A DNA stretch of 64,000 nt, taken from positions 124,001 to 188,000 of the forward strand of contig NZ_QOLA01000002.1 in NCBI RefSeq assembly GCF_003324565.1, given 5' to 3'. The translations under genes were made by a program, and so were the position numbers. This stretch comes from Streptomyces sp. SDr-06 (GTDB lineage: Bacteria > Actinomycetota > Actinomycetes > Streptomycetales > Streptomycetaceae). Of this stretch, positions 45,525-55,436 are shown one piece after another (position 1 is the first letter of the stretch; each line of letters starts with the position of its first letter). The notes below the pieces were generated by a model that was not told the origin of the DNA, ran no database searches, and worked only from the letters and a program-made list of their open reading frames with translations.

Positions 45525-45541
45525 GTGCCGCGGCGTCCCCG

Positions 45542-45547
45542 TAGACT
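45542..45547 (+). promoter_or_regulatory. -10 box for a leaderless dnaG transcript
   Basis: TAGACT ends six bases before the dnaG GTG at 45554. Readthrough from the upstream gene, 29 bases away, is also likely. Confidence 0.4.
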
Positions 45548-45553
45548 TCACAC

Positions 45554-47449
45554 GTGGCAGGCAGGATCAACGATGACGACGTGAAGGCGGTACGGGACGC
45601 GGTCCCGATCGACGCCGTCGTGTCCGAGTACCTCCAGCTGCGCAACGCCGGAGGAGGCAACCTCAAGGGCCTCTGCCCCTTCCATGACGAGAAGTCCCCG
45701 TCCTTCCAGGTCAGCCCGAGCAAGGGCCTCTTCCACTGCTTCGGCTGCCAGGAAGGCGGCGACACGATCGCCTTCATCCGGAAGATCGACCACCTGTCGT
45801 TCTCCGAGGCGGTCGAGCGCCTCGCCGCCACCGCGGGCATCACGCTGCGCTACGAGGAGGGCGGCTACAACCCCTCGCACCAGCGCGGCGAGCGCATCCG
45901 GCTGGTCGAGGCGCACAAGGCGGCCGCGCAGTTCTACGCCGAGCAGCTCGGCAGCCCCGAGGCCGAGATCGGCCGCGCGTTCCTCGCCGAGCGCGGCTTC
46001 GACCAGGCCGCCGCCGCCCACTTCGGCGTGGGCTACAGCCCGGCGGGCTGGGACCACCTGACCCGCTTCCTGCGCGGCAAGGGCTTCAGCGACAAGGAGC
46101 TCCTCACGTCGGGCCTCGCCCAGGAGAGCCGCCGCAACCCCATCGACCGCTTCCGCGGCCGCCTGATGTGGCCGATCCGCGACGTGTCCGGAGAGGTGGT
46201 CGGCTTCGGCGCCCGCAAGCTGCGCGACGACGACAACGGCCCGAAGTACCTGAACACCCCCGAGACGCCGATCTACAAGAAGTCGCAGGTCCTGTACGGC
46301 ATCGACCTGGCGAAGAAGGACATCGCCAAGTCCAGCCGCGCGGTGGTCGTCGAGGGCTACACCGACGTCATGGCGTGCCACCTGGCCGGGGTCACCACAG
46401 CCATCGCGACCTGCGGCACGGCGTTCGGCGGCGACCACATCAAGATCCTGCGCCGCCTCCTGATGGACAACGGCTCGGCCCGGGTGATCTTCACCTTCGA
46501 CGGCGACGCGGCCGGCCAGAAGGCGGCCCTGCGCGCCTTCGAGGACGATCAGAAGTTCGCCGCCGAGACGTACATCGCGATCGCCCCCGACAACATGGAC
46601 CCCTGCGACCTGCGCCTGGCCAAGGGCGACGAGGCGGTCGTGGACCTGGTCCAACCCCGCACCCCGCTCTTCGAGTTCGCGATCCGCCAGATCGTCGGAC
46701 GCTACGACCTGGAGACCCCCGCGGGCCGGGCCGCGGCCCTCGACGAGGCGGCCCCCATCGTCGCCCGGATCAAGAACGTCGCCTCCCAGCACGAGGTCGC
46801 CGTCCAGCTCGCCGGGATCCTCGGCATCCTGGACACCCAGTTCGTGGTCAAGCGCGTCGCCCAGCTCGCCCGCTGGGCCCGCGACCGCGGCGGCAAGGGC
46901 CCCGCGCCCACGCAGCACCGCCGCCGGCAGTACGAGACCGCGGCCCCCGGCCCCGCCGTCGCCCCGGGCCCCGCGCTCAACCTGCGCAGCCCCGCCCACC
47001 GCACCGAACGGGAGCTGCTCAAGCTGGCGTTGCAGCACCCGCACCTGGTCTCCCCGGCGTTCGACGCGTACGGCGTGGACGAGTTCACCGCCCCGCCCTA
47101 CGCGGCGGTCCGCCAGTGCATCCAGGAAGCGGGCGGCGCCACCGACGCCCCCTCCGACTACCTCCCGGCCGTCATGGACTGCGCGCCCAACGACGTGGTC
47201 CGGGCCCTGGTCACCGAGCTCGCCGTGGAGGCGATCCACGCCCGCACGGTCGACGAGGCGTACGCGGGCGAGCAGCTGGTGGCCGTCCGCCGCCGGGCCG
47301 TCGACCGCCGCCTCCTGGACATCCAGGGCACCCTGGCCCGCCTCGGGCAGAACGGCGACCCGGCCCAGCTGGCCGCCGTCCAGAACGAGTTGTGGGTCCT
47401 CCAGCAGTACGGCCAGGCCCTGCGCAACAAGGGCGCGGCAGCGCTCTGA
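45554..47449 (+). CDS. dnaG: DNA primase
   Basis: This 631-residue enzyme synthesises RNA primers at the replication fork. The zinc-binding domain has Cys41, His44, Cys62 and Cys65 (CPFHDEKSPS and FHCFGC). The TOPRIM domain has VVVEGYTDVMACHLAGV and IFTFDGDAAGQKAAL. The C-terminal helical domain binds the DnaB helicase (ELLKLALQHPHLVSPAF). It begins 29 bases after the reductase gene and is followed by the sigma-factor gene, as in the classical macromolecular synthesis region. Confidence 0.97.
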   Translation: MAGRINDDDVKAVRDAVPIDAVVSEYLQLRNAGGGNLKGLCPFHDEKSPSFQVSPSKGLFHCFGCQEGGDTIAFIRKIDHLSFSEAVERLAATAGITLRYEEGGYNPSHQRGERIRLVEAHKAAAQFYAEQLGSPEAEIGRAFLAERGFDQAAAAHFGVGYSPAGWDHLTRFLRGKGFSDKELLTSGLAQESRRNPIDRFRGRLMWPIRDVSGEVVGFGARKLRDDDNGPKYLNTPETPIYKKSQVLYGIDLAKKDIAKSSRAVVVEGYTDVMACHLAGVTTAIATCGTAFGGDHIKILRRLLMDNGSARVIFTFDGDAAGQKAALRAFEDDQKFAAETYIAIAPDNMDPCDLRLAKGDEAVVDLVQPRTPLFEFAIRQIVGRYDLETPAGRAAALDEAAPIVARIKNVASQHEVAVQLAGILGILDTQFVVKRVAQLARWARDRGGKGPAPTQHRRRQYETAAPGPAVAPGPALNLRSPAHRTERELLKLALQHPHLVSPAFDAYGVDEFTAPPYAAVRQCIQEAGGATDAPSDYLPAVMDCAPNDVVRALVTELAVEAIHARTVDEAYAGEQLVAVRRRAVDRRLLDIQGTLARLGQNGDPAQLAAVQNELWVLQQYGQALRNKGAAAL

Positions 47450-47888
47450 CGCTCCACGGGGCCGATGGGGGCCGGCCGCGCGATCCGTCGCTCCTTCGGG
47501 GGCATTCCACCCTCGGGCACCCTTGAGCGGCGGCCCTACGGGGTAGCCGTCCTGTGGAAGGCCTTCGTCACAACTACCGGCACCCGGCCGGGCGTTCACG
47601 GACCGACGGCGCGTGGGCGCACCCGCGGTGGCATATCCATCCGGGTAACCGCCCGGTCACGCACCGGCTTCAAAAAGTCACCGCACGCCCGTCGCGGCGA
47701 CCATGTGTCGTACCCCACACTGGGGTGCGGTGCCTGAGTCCTCGGAGCGCGGCCGGCCCACCCTCGGGGGTGGGCACCTCACCCCCGCGGATCCGCTCAT
47801 CGTGTACGGGACGGAAAGCGGCCCGGCCGCCCCCGTCCCGCTGCCGCACGCCCCCGATCCGGCAGCGATCACCCTGGAGGTCGCCCCC
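47450..47888 (+). other. dnaG-to-sigma-factor spacer
   Basis: In these 439 bases I see no separate gene. An in-frame extension of the sigma-factor gene runs from a possible ATG at 47703, but codon bias is weaker there and there is no good ribosome site before it. GGAGG stands just before the GTG at 47889. The sigma-gene promoter must lie in this spacer, but I see no strong -35/-10 pair. Confidence 0.5.
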
Positions 47889-48980
47889 GTGCAGACCCAG
47901 ACCCTGACCGACAACGACGTCGTCACGGCCGTACCGCCGCAGTCGCGGGCCGTACACCACCCGGAGGCCGAGTCGTCCGGCCCGGCCGCCGGACCCGCCC
48001 CCGAGCCGGTCACCGAGGACGAGGCCCCCGAACCCCCCGAACCGCAGCCCGGCCGGGTGGATACCGGCGGACCGTCCTCCGATCTCTTCCGCCAGTACCT
48101 GCGCGAGATCGGCCGCATACCGCTGCTCACCGCGGCCGAGGAGGTCGAGCTCGCCCGGCGCGTCGAGGCGGGCCTCTTCGCCGAGGAGAAGTTGCGCAAC
48201 ACCCCCGACCCGGACTCCCAACTCGCCGTGGATCTGGACAAGTTGGTCGTTATGGGCCGGATGGCCAAGCGCCGCCTCATCGAAGCCAACCTGCGCCTGG
48301 TGGTCTCCGTCGCCAAGCGGTACGTGGGCCGCGGGCTCACCATGCTCGACCTGGTCCAGGAGGGAAACCTCGGACTGATCAGGGCGGTCGAGAAGTTCGA
48401 CTACGCACGCGGCTACAAGTTCTCGACGTACGCGACCTGGTGGATCCGCCAGGCCATGTCGCGGGCGCTCGCCGACCAGGCCCGCACCATCCGCGTGCCC
48501 GTCCACGTGGTCGAGCTCATCAACCGCGTGGTGCGCGTCCAGCGCCGGATGCTTCAGGAACGCGGCTACGAGCCGACCGCCGAGGAGGTCGCCGCCCATC
48601 TCGACCTGACGCCCGAGCGGGTCGGTGAAGTGCTGCGCCTGGCCCAGGAGCCGGTGTCGCTGCACGCGCCGGTGGGCGAGGAGGACGACGTCGCGCTCGG
48701 CGACCTCATCGAGGACGGCGACGCCGCGTCCCCCGTCGAGTCCGCCGCGTTCCTGCTGCTGCGCGAACACCTGGAGGCCGTGCTCTCCACGCTCGGCGAG
48801 CGCGAACGCAAGGTCGTCCAGCTGCGCTACGGCCTCGCCGACGGCCGGCCCCGCACCCTGGAGGAGATAGGCCGCATCTTCGGCGTGACCCGCGAACGGA
48901 TCCGCCAGATCGAGTCGAAGACGCTGAACAAGCTCCGCGACCACGCGTTCGCGGACCAGCTGCGCGGCTACCTGGACTAG
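47889..48980 (+). CDS. RNA polymerase sigma factor, group 1/2 (HrdA-like)
   Basis: This 363-residue sigma-70 protein starts at the GTG preceded by GGAGG. An acidic/proline N-terminal stretch (1-65) is followed by region 1.2 ([29 protein letters not shown]), region 2 ([32 protein letters not shown] and [16 protein letters not shown]), region 3, and region 4 ([28 protein letters not shown]). Position next to dnaG matches S. coelicolor hrdA (SCO2465). The lack of a long N-terminal extension separates it from HrdB. Confidence 0.9.
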   Translation: MQTQTLTDNDVVTAVPPQSRAVHHPEAESSGPAAGPAPEPVTEDEAPEPPEPQPGRVDTGGPSSDLFRQYLREIGRIPLLTAAEEVELARRVEAGLFAEEKLRNTPDPDSQLAVDLDKLVVMGRMAKRRLIEANLRLVVSVAKRYVGRGLTMLDLVQEGNLGLIRAVEKFDYARGYKFSTYATWWIRQAMSRALADQARTIRVPVHVVELINRVVRVQRRMLQERGYEPTAEEVAAHLDLTPERVGEVLRLAQEPVSLHAPVGEEDDVALGDLIEDGDAASPVESAAFLLLREHLEAVLSTLGERERKVVQLRYGLADGRPRTLEEIGRIFGVTRERIRQIESKTLNKLRDHAFADQLRGYLD

Positions 48981-49040
48981 GCGGTCCCCGGCGCCGGGGC
49001 GGGCCCCCTGGGGCACCTCACCCGGCACCGGGACAGGAGG

Positions 49041-50969
49041 TCAGTCGACCTCGGCCACCGCCTGGGCGAACTGGGCCGCGTACAGGCGCGCGTACGCGCC
49101 CTGCGCCGCCAACAGCTCGTCGTGCGTGCCCTGTTCGACGATCGCGCCGTTCTCCATCACCAGGATGACGTCCGCGTCCCGGATGGTGGAGAGGCGGTGG
49201 GCGATGACGAACGACGTGCGCCCGTGGGCGAGCCGTGCCATCGCCTTCTGGATCAGCACCTCGGTACGGGTGTCGACCGAACTCGTCGCCTCGTCCAGGA
49301 CCAGGATCACCGGGTCGGACAGGAAGGCCCGCGCGATGGTGATGAGCTGCTTCTCGCCCGCGCTCACCCCGGTGCCCTCGTCGTCGATGACGGTGTCGTA
49401 GCCCTCGGGCAGGGTGCGGATGAACCGGTCCGCGTGCGCGGCCTTCGCCGCCTCCTCGATCTCCTCGCGGGTGACGCCCTCGGCCGCGCCGTACGCGATG
49501 TTGTCCGCGATGGTGCCGCCGAACAGCCAGGTGTCCTGGAGCACCATGCCGATCCCGGAGCGCAGCTCCTCGCGGGTCATCCGCGCCGCGTCGACGCCGT
49601 CCAGGGTGATCCGGCCGCCGGTGACCTCGTAGAACCGCATCAGCAGGTTCACCAGGGTCGTCTTGCCCGCGCCCGTCGGACCGACGATCGCGACCGTGTG
49701 CCCGGGCTCCACCGTCAGTGAGAGGTCCTCGATGAGCGGCTTCTCCGGGTCGTACCGGAAGGACACCTTCTCCAGCGAGACCGCGCCGCGCAGCACCTCG
49801 GGGCGCTCGGGCGAGGCCGTCTCGGGCGCCTGCTCCTCGGCGTCGAGCAGCTCGAAGATCCGCTCGGCCGAGGCGACGCCGGACTGCACCAGGTTCGCCA
49901 TCGAGGCGACCTGGGTCAGCGGCATCGAGAACTGGCGGGAGTACTGGATGAACGCCTGCACGTCACCGATGGACAGGGCGCCGGTGGCGACCCGCAGACC
50001 GCCGACGACGGCCACCAGGACGTAGTTCAGGTTCGAGACGAACATCATCAGCGGCTGCATGACGCCACTGTTGAACTGCGCCTTGAACGACGCCTCGTAC
50101 AGCGCGTCGTTCTGCTCGGCGAAGGCGTCGGCCGACTCCTGCTGGCGCCCGAACACCTTCACCAGGGCGTGCCCGGTGTACATCTCCTCGATGTGCGCGT
50201 TCAGCTTGCCGGTCGACTTCCACTGCTGGACGAACTGCGGCTGCGACCGCTTGCCGACCTTCGCCGCCACGAACACCGACAGCGGCACCGTGACCAGCGC
50301 CACGAGCGCGAGCAGCGGCGAGATCCAGAACATCATCACCAGCACGCCGACGATGGTCAGCAGCGAGTTGATGAGCTGGCCCATCGTCTGCTGCATCGTC
50401 TGCGAGATGTTGTCGATGTCGTTGGTCGCGCGGCTGAGCACCTCGCCGCGCTTGGCCTTGTCGAAGTACGACAGGGGCAGCCGCGACAGCTTCGTCTGGA
50501 TGTCCTCGCGCATCCGGAACACGGTGCGGTTGATGGCCCGGTTGGAGAGCCGGGTCGCCACCAGCATCATGAGCCCCGCGCCCACGTACACCGCGAGCGC
50601 GGCGAGCAGGACGCTGCCGACCGCGCCGAAGTCGATCTTCTGCCCGGGGGTGAAGTCCACGCCCGAGAGCATGTCGGCGAGGCCGCCCTCGCCGCGGTGG
50701 CGCAGCCCCTCGATCGCCTGCGCCTTGGTGGGCACGTCGCGCAGGTTCCAGCCGATGACCCCCGCGAAGACGAGGTCGGTCGCCTTGCCGAGGATCTTCG
50801 GCCCGACCACCGAGAGGCCGACGCTGCACACCACCGCGAACAGCATCACGCTCAGCGTGGCCTTCTCCGGAGCCAGCTGTTTGACCAGCCGTTTCCCGGA
50901 CTCCTTGAAGTTCATCGACCGCTGATCCGGGCCGCCGCCCATCATCATGCGTCCACCGGGCCCGCTCAT
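49041..50969 (-). CDS. ABC exporter half-transporter (ATP-binding/permease)
   Basis: This 642-residue protein has six membrane helices (about 40-340) and a C-terminal ATPase with Walker A IVGPTGAGKTTLVNLLMR, signature VSAGEKQLITIARAF (a variant of LSGGQ) and Walker B VILVLDEATSSVDTRTE. It is the second gene of a pair (ATGA overlap) with the exporter at 50966; together they make a heterodimeric multidrug-type pump. The variant signature on one subunit is usual in asymmetric exporters. Confidence 0.95.
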   Translation of the reverse strand: MSGPGGRMMMGGGPDQRSMNFKESGKRLVKQLAPEKATLSVMLFAVVCSVGLSVVGPKILGKATDLVFAGVIGWNLRDVPTKAQAIEGLRHRGEGGLADMLSGVDFTPGQKIDFGAVGSVLLAALAVYVGAGLMMLVATRLSNRAINRTVFRMREDIQTKLSRLPLSYFDKAKRGEVLSRATNDIDNISQTMQQTMGQLINSLLTIVGVLVMMFWISPLLALVALVTVPLSVFVAAKVGKRSQPQFVQQWKSTGKLNAHIEEMYTGHALVKVFGRQQESADAFAEQNDALYEASFKAQFNSGVMQPLMMFVSNLNYVLVAVVGGLRVATGALSIGDVQAFIQYSRQFSMPLTQVASMANLVQSGVASAERIFELLDAEEQAPETASPERPEVLRGAVSLEKVSFRYDPEKPLIEDLSLTVEPGHTVAIVGPTGAGKTTLVNLLMRFYEVTGGRITLDGVDAARMTREELRSGIGMVLQDTWLFGGTIADNIAYGAAEGVTREEIEEAAKAAHADRFIRTLPEGYDTVIDDEGTGVSAGEKQLITIARAFLSDPVILVLDEATSSVDTRTEVLIQKAMARLAHGRTSFVIAHRLSTIRDADVILVMENGAIVEQGTHDELLAAQGAYARLYAAQFAQAVAEVD

Positions 50970-52744
50970 GCCGCCTCAGCCTCCGTCAGCTGGGAGAGCA
51001 CGATCTCCCGGTACGTCTCGTTGTCGGCCATCAACTCGTGATGGCGGCCGGTCCCGACGACCTGTCCCTCGTCGAGGACGATGATGCGGTCGGCGTCCCG
51101 GATCGTGGAGACCCGCTGGGCGACGATCACGACCGTGGCCTCGGCGGTCTCGCGGCCGAGCGCGGAGCGCAGCGCCGCGTCGGTGGCGTAGTCGAGCGCC
51201 GAGAAGGAGTCGTCGAAGAGGTAGATCTCCGGGCGCTGCACCAGGGTTCTCGCGATGGCGAGCCGCTGGCGCTGACCGCCGGACACGTTCGTGCCGCCCT
51301 GCGCGATCGGCGCGTCCAGGCCGCCCTCCAGCCTGCCGACGAACTCCTTGGCCTGCGCGACCTCCAGGGCGTGCCAGAGCTCCTCGTCGGTCGCGTCGGG
51401 ATTGCCGTACCGCAGGTTGGTGGCGACCGTCCCCGAGAACAGGTACGGCTTCTGCGGCACCAGCGAGACCGTCTTGGCGAGCAGGACGGGGTCCAGCGTG
51501 CGCACGTCCTCGCCGTCGACCAGCACCTGGCCGTCGGTCACGTCGAACAGCCGCGGCACGAGCCCGAGCAGGGTCGACTTGCCGCTGCCCGTCGACCCGA
51601 TGATCGCGGTGGTCTCGCCGGGCCGGGCCACCAGATCCACGCCCCGCAGCACGGAGGCCTCCGCGCCCGGGTACTTGAAGTCGGCGCCCCGCACTTCCAG
51701 ATGGCCGTGCCGGCGCAGCGCGCGCACCGGGCTCTTGGGCGGCACCACGCTCGTGTCGGTCCCCAGGACCTCCTCGATGCGCTCGGCACAGACCTCGGCC
51801 CGCGGCACCATCATGAACATGAAGGTGGCCATCATGACGGCCATCACGATCTGCATGAGGTACGCGAGGAACGCGGTGAGCTGGCCGATCTGCATGTGGC
51901 CGCTGTCGATGCGCTGGGCACCGAACCAGACCACCGCGACCGACGAGACGTTCACGACGGTCATGACGGTCGGGAACATGAGCGCCATCAGGCGCCCGGT
52001 GGCCAGCGACACGTCGGTGAGCTCGGTGTTGGCGCCCTTGAAGCGGCCCTGCTCGTACTCGTCCCGCACGAAGGCCCGGATCACGCGGTTGCCGGTGATC
52101 TGCTCGCGCAGCACCCGGTTCACGGTGTCGAGCCGGGTCTGCATGGTGCGGAACAGCGGCCGCATCTTGCGCACGATCAGCGAGACGGCGACACCGAGGA
52201 CGGGGACGACCGCGAGCAGCACGGCCGAGAGCGGCACGTCCTGGCCGAGGGCCATGATGATGCCGCCGACACACATGATCGGCGCGGACACCATCAGCGT
52301 GAACGCCATCAGGACCAGCATCTGGACCTGCTGGACGTCATTGGTGGTGCGGGTGATCAGGGACGGCGCCCCGAAGTGGCCGACCTCGCGGGCCGAGAAG
52401 GACTGCACTCGCGCGAAGACGGCGGCCCGCACGTCCCGGCCGAGGGCGGCCGCGGTCCGGGCCCCGAAGAAGACGGCCCCGATGTTGCAGAACACCTGGA
52501 CGAGGCTGACGGCGATCATGATGCCGCCGTGGCTCAGGATGTAGCCCGTGTCCCCGTTCACGACACCGTTGTCAATGATGTTCGCGTTGAGGGTGGGCAG
52601 ATAAAGGGTCGCGCTGGTCTGCAGCAGTTGCAGCAGGACCAGCAGGACGATCGGTTTCTTGTACGGCCCTAGATGGGACCGCAGGAGTCGTATGAGCACG
52701 CGCAGGCTCTCCGGGTCGGCAAGATCGGGGGTTCGACCCCCCAT
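50966..52744 (-). CDS. ABC exporter half-transporter (ATP-binding/permease)
   Basis: This 592-residue protein has six helices and an ATPase with Walker A IIGSTGSGKSTLLGLVPR, signature NVSGGQRQRLAIARTL and Walker B IYLFDDSFSALDYATDAAL. The Walker B glutamate is replaced by Ser/Asp, so this subunit may be the degenerate half of the dimer. The ATG at 52744 has GGAG nine bases upstream; a GTG at 52759 is the alternative. It lies between the sigma-factor and xylulokinase genes. Confidence 0.94.
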   Translation of the reverse strand: MGGRTPDLADPESLRVLIRLLRSHLGPYKKPIVLLVLLQLLQTSATLYLPTLNANIIDNGVVNGDTGYILSHGGIMIAVSLVQVFCNIGAVFFGARTAAALGRDVRAAVFARVQSFSAREVGHFGAPSLITRTTNDVQQVQMLVLMAFTLMVSAPIMCVGGIIMALGQDVPLSAVLLAVVPVLGVAVSLIVRKMRPLFRTMQTRLDTVNRVLREQITGNRVIRAFVRDEYEQGRFKGANTELTDVSLATGRLMALMFPTVMTVVNVSSVAVVWFGAQRIDSGHMQIGQLTAFLAYLMQIVMAVMMATFMFMMVPRAEVCAERIEEVLGTDTSVVPPKSPVRALRRHGHLEVRGADFKYPGAEASVLRGVDLVARPGETTAIIGSTGSGKSTLLGLVPRLFDVTDGQVLVDGEDVRTLDPVLLAKTVSLVPQKPYLFSGTVATNLRYGNPDATDEELWHALEVAQAKEFVGRLEGGLDAPIAQGGTNVSGGQRQRLAIARTLVQRPEIYLFDDSFSALDYATDAALRSALGRETAEATVVIVAQRVSTIRDADRIIVLDEGQVVGTGRHHELMADNETYREIVLSQLTEAEAA

Positions 52745-52828
52745 CTTGCGACACTCCACCCCGGGAAGCTCAAGCGATTATCGGGGTGAAGTCAAAAGGA
52801 ATAGCAAAGAGCGTAGGCCCCGTCCGCG

Positions 52829-54274
52829 TCAAGAACCCTGGCCGAAGGCGCCCGGGTGGATCTCGTCACGCGTCGCCATGTACTGCTGACGCACCGCCTG
52901 CCCCACGGCCAGTTCCTCACCGGGCTCGAAGACCTGCGCCGCCGCCCCCTGCCAGGCCGGCGGGGTGTGCGCGGCGAGCGTGCCCTGCGAGACGCCGAGC
53001 GCCCAGGCCGCCTGCCGGGCCGCGCCGAGCGCCGCGTACTCGGCGGGCTGCGGCACGACCACCTGCGTACCGAAGATCGCGGGCGCCGCCGCCTGCACGG
53101 CGGGCAGTTCCGCCGCGGCACCGAGCAGGAAGACCCGCCGGACCTCGACCCCGCGCCCCCGCAGCACGTCCAGGGCGTCGGCCAGCGAGCAGAGCATGCC
53201 CTCGAAGGCGGCCCGCGCCAGGTGCTCCGGCCTCATCGACTCGCGCCGCAGGCCGGTCAGCGTGCCCGCGGCGTGCGGAAGCCGGGGCGTGCGCTCGCCC
53301 TCGAGGTAGGGCAGCAGTACGAGACCGCAGGCGCCGGGGGTGGACTTGAGGGCCAGCGCGCTGAGTTCGGCGAGATCCTCGACGCCGAGCATCTCCGCCG
53401 TGCCGCGCAGGGCCCGGACGGCATTGCTCGTATGCACGACCGGTAGATGCATCCCGGTCGCGTCGGCGAAGGACGTAATCATCCCGCTCGGGTCGGCCAG
53501 CGCCTCGTGATGCACGGCCATGACGGAGCCCGAGGCGCCGAGCGAGACCACCGCGTCGCCCGCGCCGACGCCGAGCCCGAACGCGGCCGCCATCGTCTCG
53601 CCCGTACCGGCGGAGATCAGCAGGCCCTCGGGGGTGGTGCCGGCCGCGTCGGAGGGGCCGAGCACCTCGGGCAGCGCCACCTGGTGGCCGAGCGCCAGCT
53701 CGATCAGATCGGGGCGGTAGAAGCCGGTGGCGGCCGACCAGTAGCCGGTGCCGGACGCGGCGCCGCGGTCGGTGGTGCGGCGCGCGGGCCGGCCGAGCAA
53801 CTGCCACACCAGCCAGTCGTGCGCCTGCAGGATGCCCGCGGTGCGCTGGGCCGCCTCCGGCTCGTTGCGCGCCAGCCAGCGCAGCTTGGCCACCGCCTGC
53901 GCGGCCTGCGGCACGCACCCGACGGCCTTCGCCCAGGCCTCCCGGCTGCCCAGCGCGTCGATGAGATCGGCGGCCGAGACCTGGGCCCGCTTGTCGTTCC
54001 CGGTCAGTGCGGCCCGTACGAGGTTGCCCTGGCCGTCCAGCGGGACGAGGCCGTGCTGCTGGGCCGCGACCCCGATGGCCTGGACGCCTTCCAGGAGCCC
54101 GCCGGTCGCGGCCTCGCCGAGCGAGAGCAGCCAGGCCTGCGGATCGACCTCGGTCGCCTTCGGTTCGACGGGATGCGGGGCGTACCCCTGTCGCAGCACG
54201 GCACCCGTGTCCGTGTCGCAGACGACGATGCGAGTGAAGGCGGAAGAGCTGTCAAGACCGGCGACTATCCCCAT
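52829..54274 (-). CDS. xylB: xylulokinase-like FGGY carbohydrate kinase
   Basis: This 481-residue FGGY-family kinase has VAGLDSSSAFTRIVVCDTDTG at the phosphate-binding end, VAAQQHGLVPLD, HDWLVWQLLG, ISAGTGETMAAAFG, YLEGERTPRLPHAAG and GAAAELPAVQAAAPAIFG. It would phosphorylate D-xylulose or a related sugar. No isomerase gene is next to it. The ATG at 54274 fits the family start. Confidence 0.88.
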   Translation of the reverse strand: MGIVAGLDSSSAFTRIVVCDTDTGAVLRQGYAPHPVEPKATEVDPQAWLLSLGEAATGGLLEGVQAIGVAAQQHGLVPLDGQGNLVRAALTGNDKRAQVSAADLIDALGSREAWAKAVGCVPQAAQAVAKLRWLARNEPEAAQRTAGILQAHDWLVWQLLGRPARRTTDRGAASGTGYWSAATGFYRPDLIELALGHQVALPEVLGPSDAAGTTPEGLLISAGTGETMAAAFGLGVGAGDAVVSLGASGSVMAVHHEALADPSGMITSFADATGMHLPVVHTSNAVRALRGTAEMLGVEDLAELSALALKSTPGACGLVLLPYLEGERTPRLPHAAGTLTGLRRESMRPEHLARAAFEGMLCSLADALDVLRGRGVEVRRVFLLGAAAELPAVQAAAPAIFGTQVVVPQPAEYAALGAARQAAWALGVSQGTLAAHTPPAWQGAAAQVFEPGEELAVGQAVRQQYMATRDEIHPGAFGQGS

Positions 54275-54362
54275 GCCTGAGATTCTGCCGCACGCGAGGG
54301 ACTCCTGGGACGGCGGTGGCCGGGACAACGCTGTCGGGCCGCGCGCCGGGCGCGACGACCGG

Positions 54363-54662
54363 TCAGGTGTTGCTGGTGCCCCAGTCGTCCTCGGCCCCCG
54401 GACCGCGCTCGCGCAGGGAGCGCACCCGGTCGGTGACGGAGGCGGGAATCTTGTCGCCGACCTTCTCGCTCACGGCCTGGAATGCCTTGCCCGCGACCTG
54501 GCGCGAGGTCTGCGCGGCGGATTCGGCGGTGTTCCGCACCGCGGGGTTCTGCGCCATCTGACGTGCGGACTTCTTCAACTGCTCGTAACGCTCGCGTCCG
54601 GCCCGGGTTCCGAGCACGTATCCGAGAGCCAGTCCGGCGGCGAACGTGAGCCGGTATCGCAT
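54363..54662 (-). CDS. YtxH-like small membrane protein
   Basis: This 99-residue protein starts MRYRLTFAAGLALGYVLGTRAGRERYEQLK, the common YtxH/DUF-type membrane anchor. An amphipathic helix follows (SARQMAQNPAVRNTAESAAQ...VSEKVGDKIPASVTDRV). The family function is unknown. An in-frame GTG nine bases upstream is an alternative start. Confidence 0.8.
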   Translation of the reverse strand: MRYRLTFAAGLALGYVLGTRAGRERYEQLKKSARQMAQNPAVRNTAESAAQTSRQVAGKAFQAVSEKVGDKIPASVTDRVRSLRERGPGAEDDWGTSNT

Positions 54663-54833
54663 GGCGGTCACCCTTCCCTAGCGTGTGTGCCGCGCCTACC
54701 CGCGCAGCCCCGTGATCACCCAGGGCGGAACCGATTGGCGGAGCACCCCCCTGCTTGCGCTAATGTATGTGTCGCAGCGAACGCACGCCGCCCGGGATCA
54801 CCCCAGGTAGGTACGTTCGATGCAACGAGGCAT

Positions 54834-54906
54834 TCCCCTGTAGCTCAATTGGCAGAGCAGCCGGCTGTTAACCGGCAGGTTACTGGTTCGAGTCCAGTCG
54901 GGGGAG
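54834..54906 (+). tRNA. tRNA-Asn (GTT)
   Basis: This 73-base cloverleaf has acceptor TCCCCTG/CGGGGGA, anticodon loop CTGTTAA with GTT, and T-arm ACTGG-TTCGAGT-CCAGT. CCA is not encoded. It is the first of a tandem pair. Confidence 0.95.
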
Positions 54907-54911
54907 CTCGA

Positions 54912-54984
54912 TCTCCTGTAGCTCAATTGGCAGAGCAGCCGGCTGTTAACCGGCAGGTTACTGGTTCGAGTCCAGTCGGGAGAG
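54912..54984 (+). tRNA. tRNA-Asn (GTT), second copy
   Basis: This copy is identical to the first except the third acceptor pair, C-G in the first copy and T-A here (TCTCCTG/CGGGAGA). The change is compensatory. The genes are five bases apart and probably cotranscribed; a terminator follows at 54996. Confidence 0.95.
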
Positions 54985-54995
54985 CAAGCGGAATC

Positions 54996-55016
54996 GGACC
55001 CTTCGGGGTCCTTTTT
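54996..55016 (+). terminator. intrinsic terminator after the tRNA-Asn pair
   Basis: GGACCC (54996-55001), TTCG tetraloop, GGGTCC (55006-55011), then TTTTT. A classical rho-independent terminator. Confidence 0.92.
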
Positions 55017-55149
55017 CGTATCCCGGGGAACCGCTGGGATCCCCGCGCAGTCCTCATGGGCGTGCGATGCCGACCATCCGAGGCAGGAGATCGTATGAGC
55101 GGCTATGCTGCGGCAGACGGCGCGCACAAATGTGCGCGACGCGCCGTTA

Positions 55150-55226
55150 GGGGCGGTAGCTCAGCCGGTTAGAGCAGCGGACTCATAATCCGTCGGCCGT
55201 GGGTTCGAGTCCCACCCGCCCCACCA
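55150..55226 (+). tRNA. tRNA with CAT anticodon (Ile2 or elongator Met)
   Basis: This is a 77-base gene including encoded CCA. Acceptor GGGGCGG/CCGCCCC, anticodon stem-loop GGACTCATAATCC with CAT, T-arm GTGGG-TTCGAGT-CCCAC. The loop CTCATAA occurs both in tRNA-Ile2 (lysidine at C34) and elongator tRNA-Met. Base pairing does not decide; the acceptor stem fits Ile2 slightly better. Confidence 0.85.
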
Positions 55227-55228
55227 GG

Positions 55229-55264
55229 AGGCGCAGGTGCAGAAACGATCTGGCCTGCGCCTTT
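55229..55264 (+). terminator. intrinsic terminator after the CAT tRNA
   Basis: AGGCGCAGG (55229-55237) pairs with CCTGCGCCT (55254-55262), followed by TT. Position just downstream of CCA fits transcription termination. Confidence 0.75.
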
Positions 55265-55436
55265 GGCGTTTCCGGAGTCTTGTGCGGCGTCTGCGGGGGC
55301 GCGGCGGACGGCTGTGTGCGGAGCGGATCGGGGCCGCCGGACGATCTCCTTCGAGTGATCACCCGCACGGCCCACCAACGCCGCCGAGCGAGTGTCGCGC
55401 CCCCGCCCGGCGCCCCGCCCGCCGCCCTCGACGGGC

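Noticed and set aside
47703..47888. Upstream start of the sigma-factor gene
   Set aside because: In frame but without a ribosome site, while GGAGG precedes the GTG at 47889; codon bias is weaker upstream.
54834..55226. tRNA-linked integration site of a mobile element
   Set aside because: I found no integrase, no repeat of the tRNA 3' end and no change in composition next to the tRNA genes.
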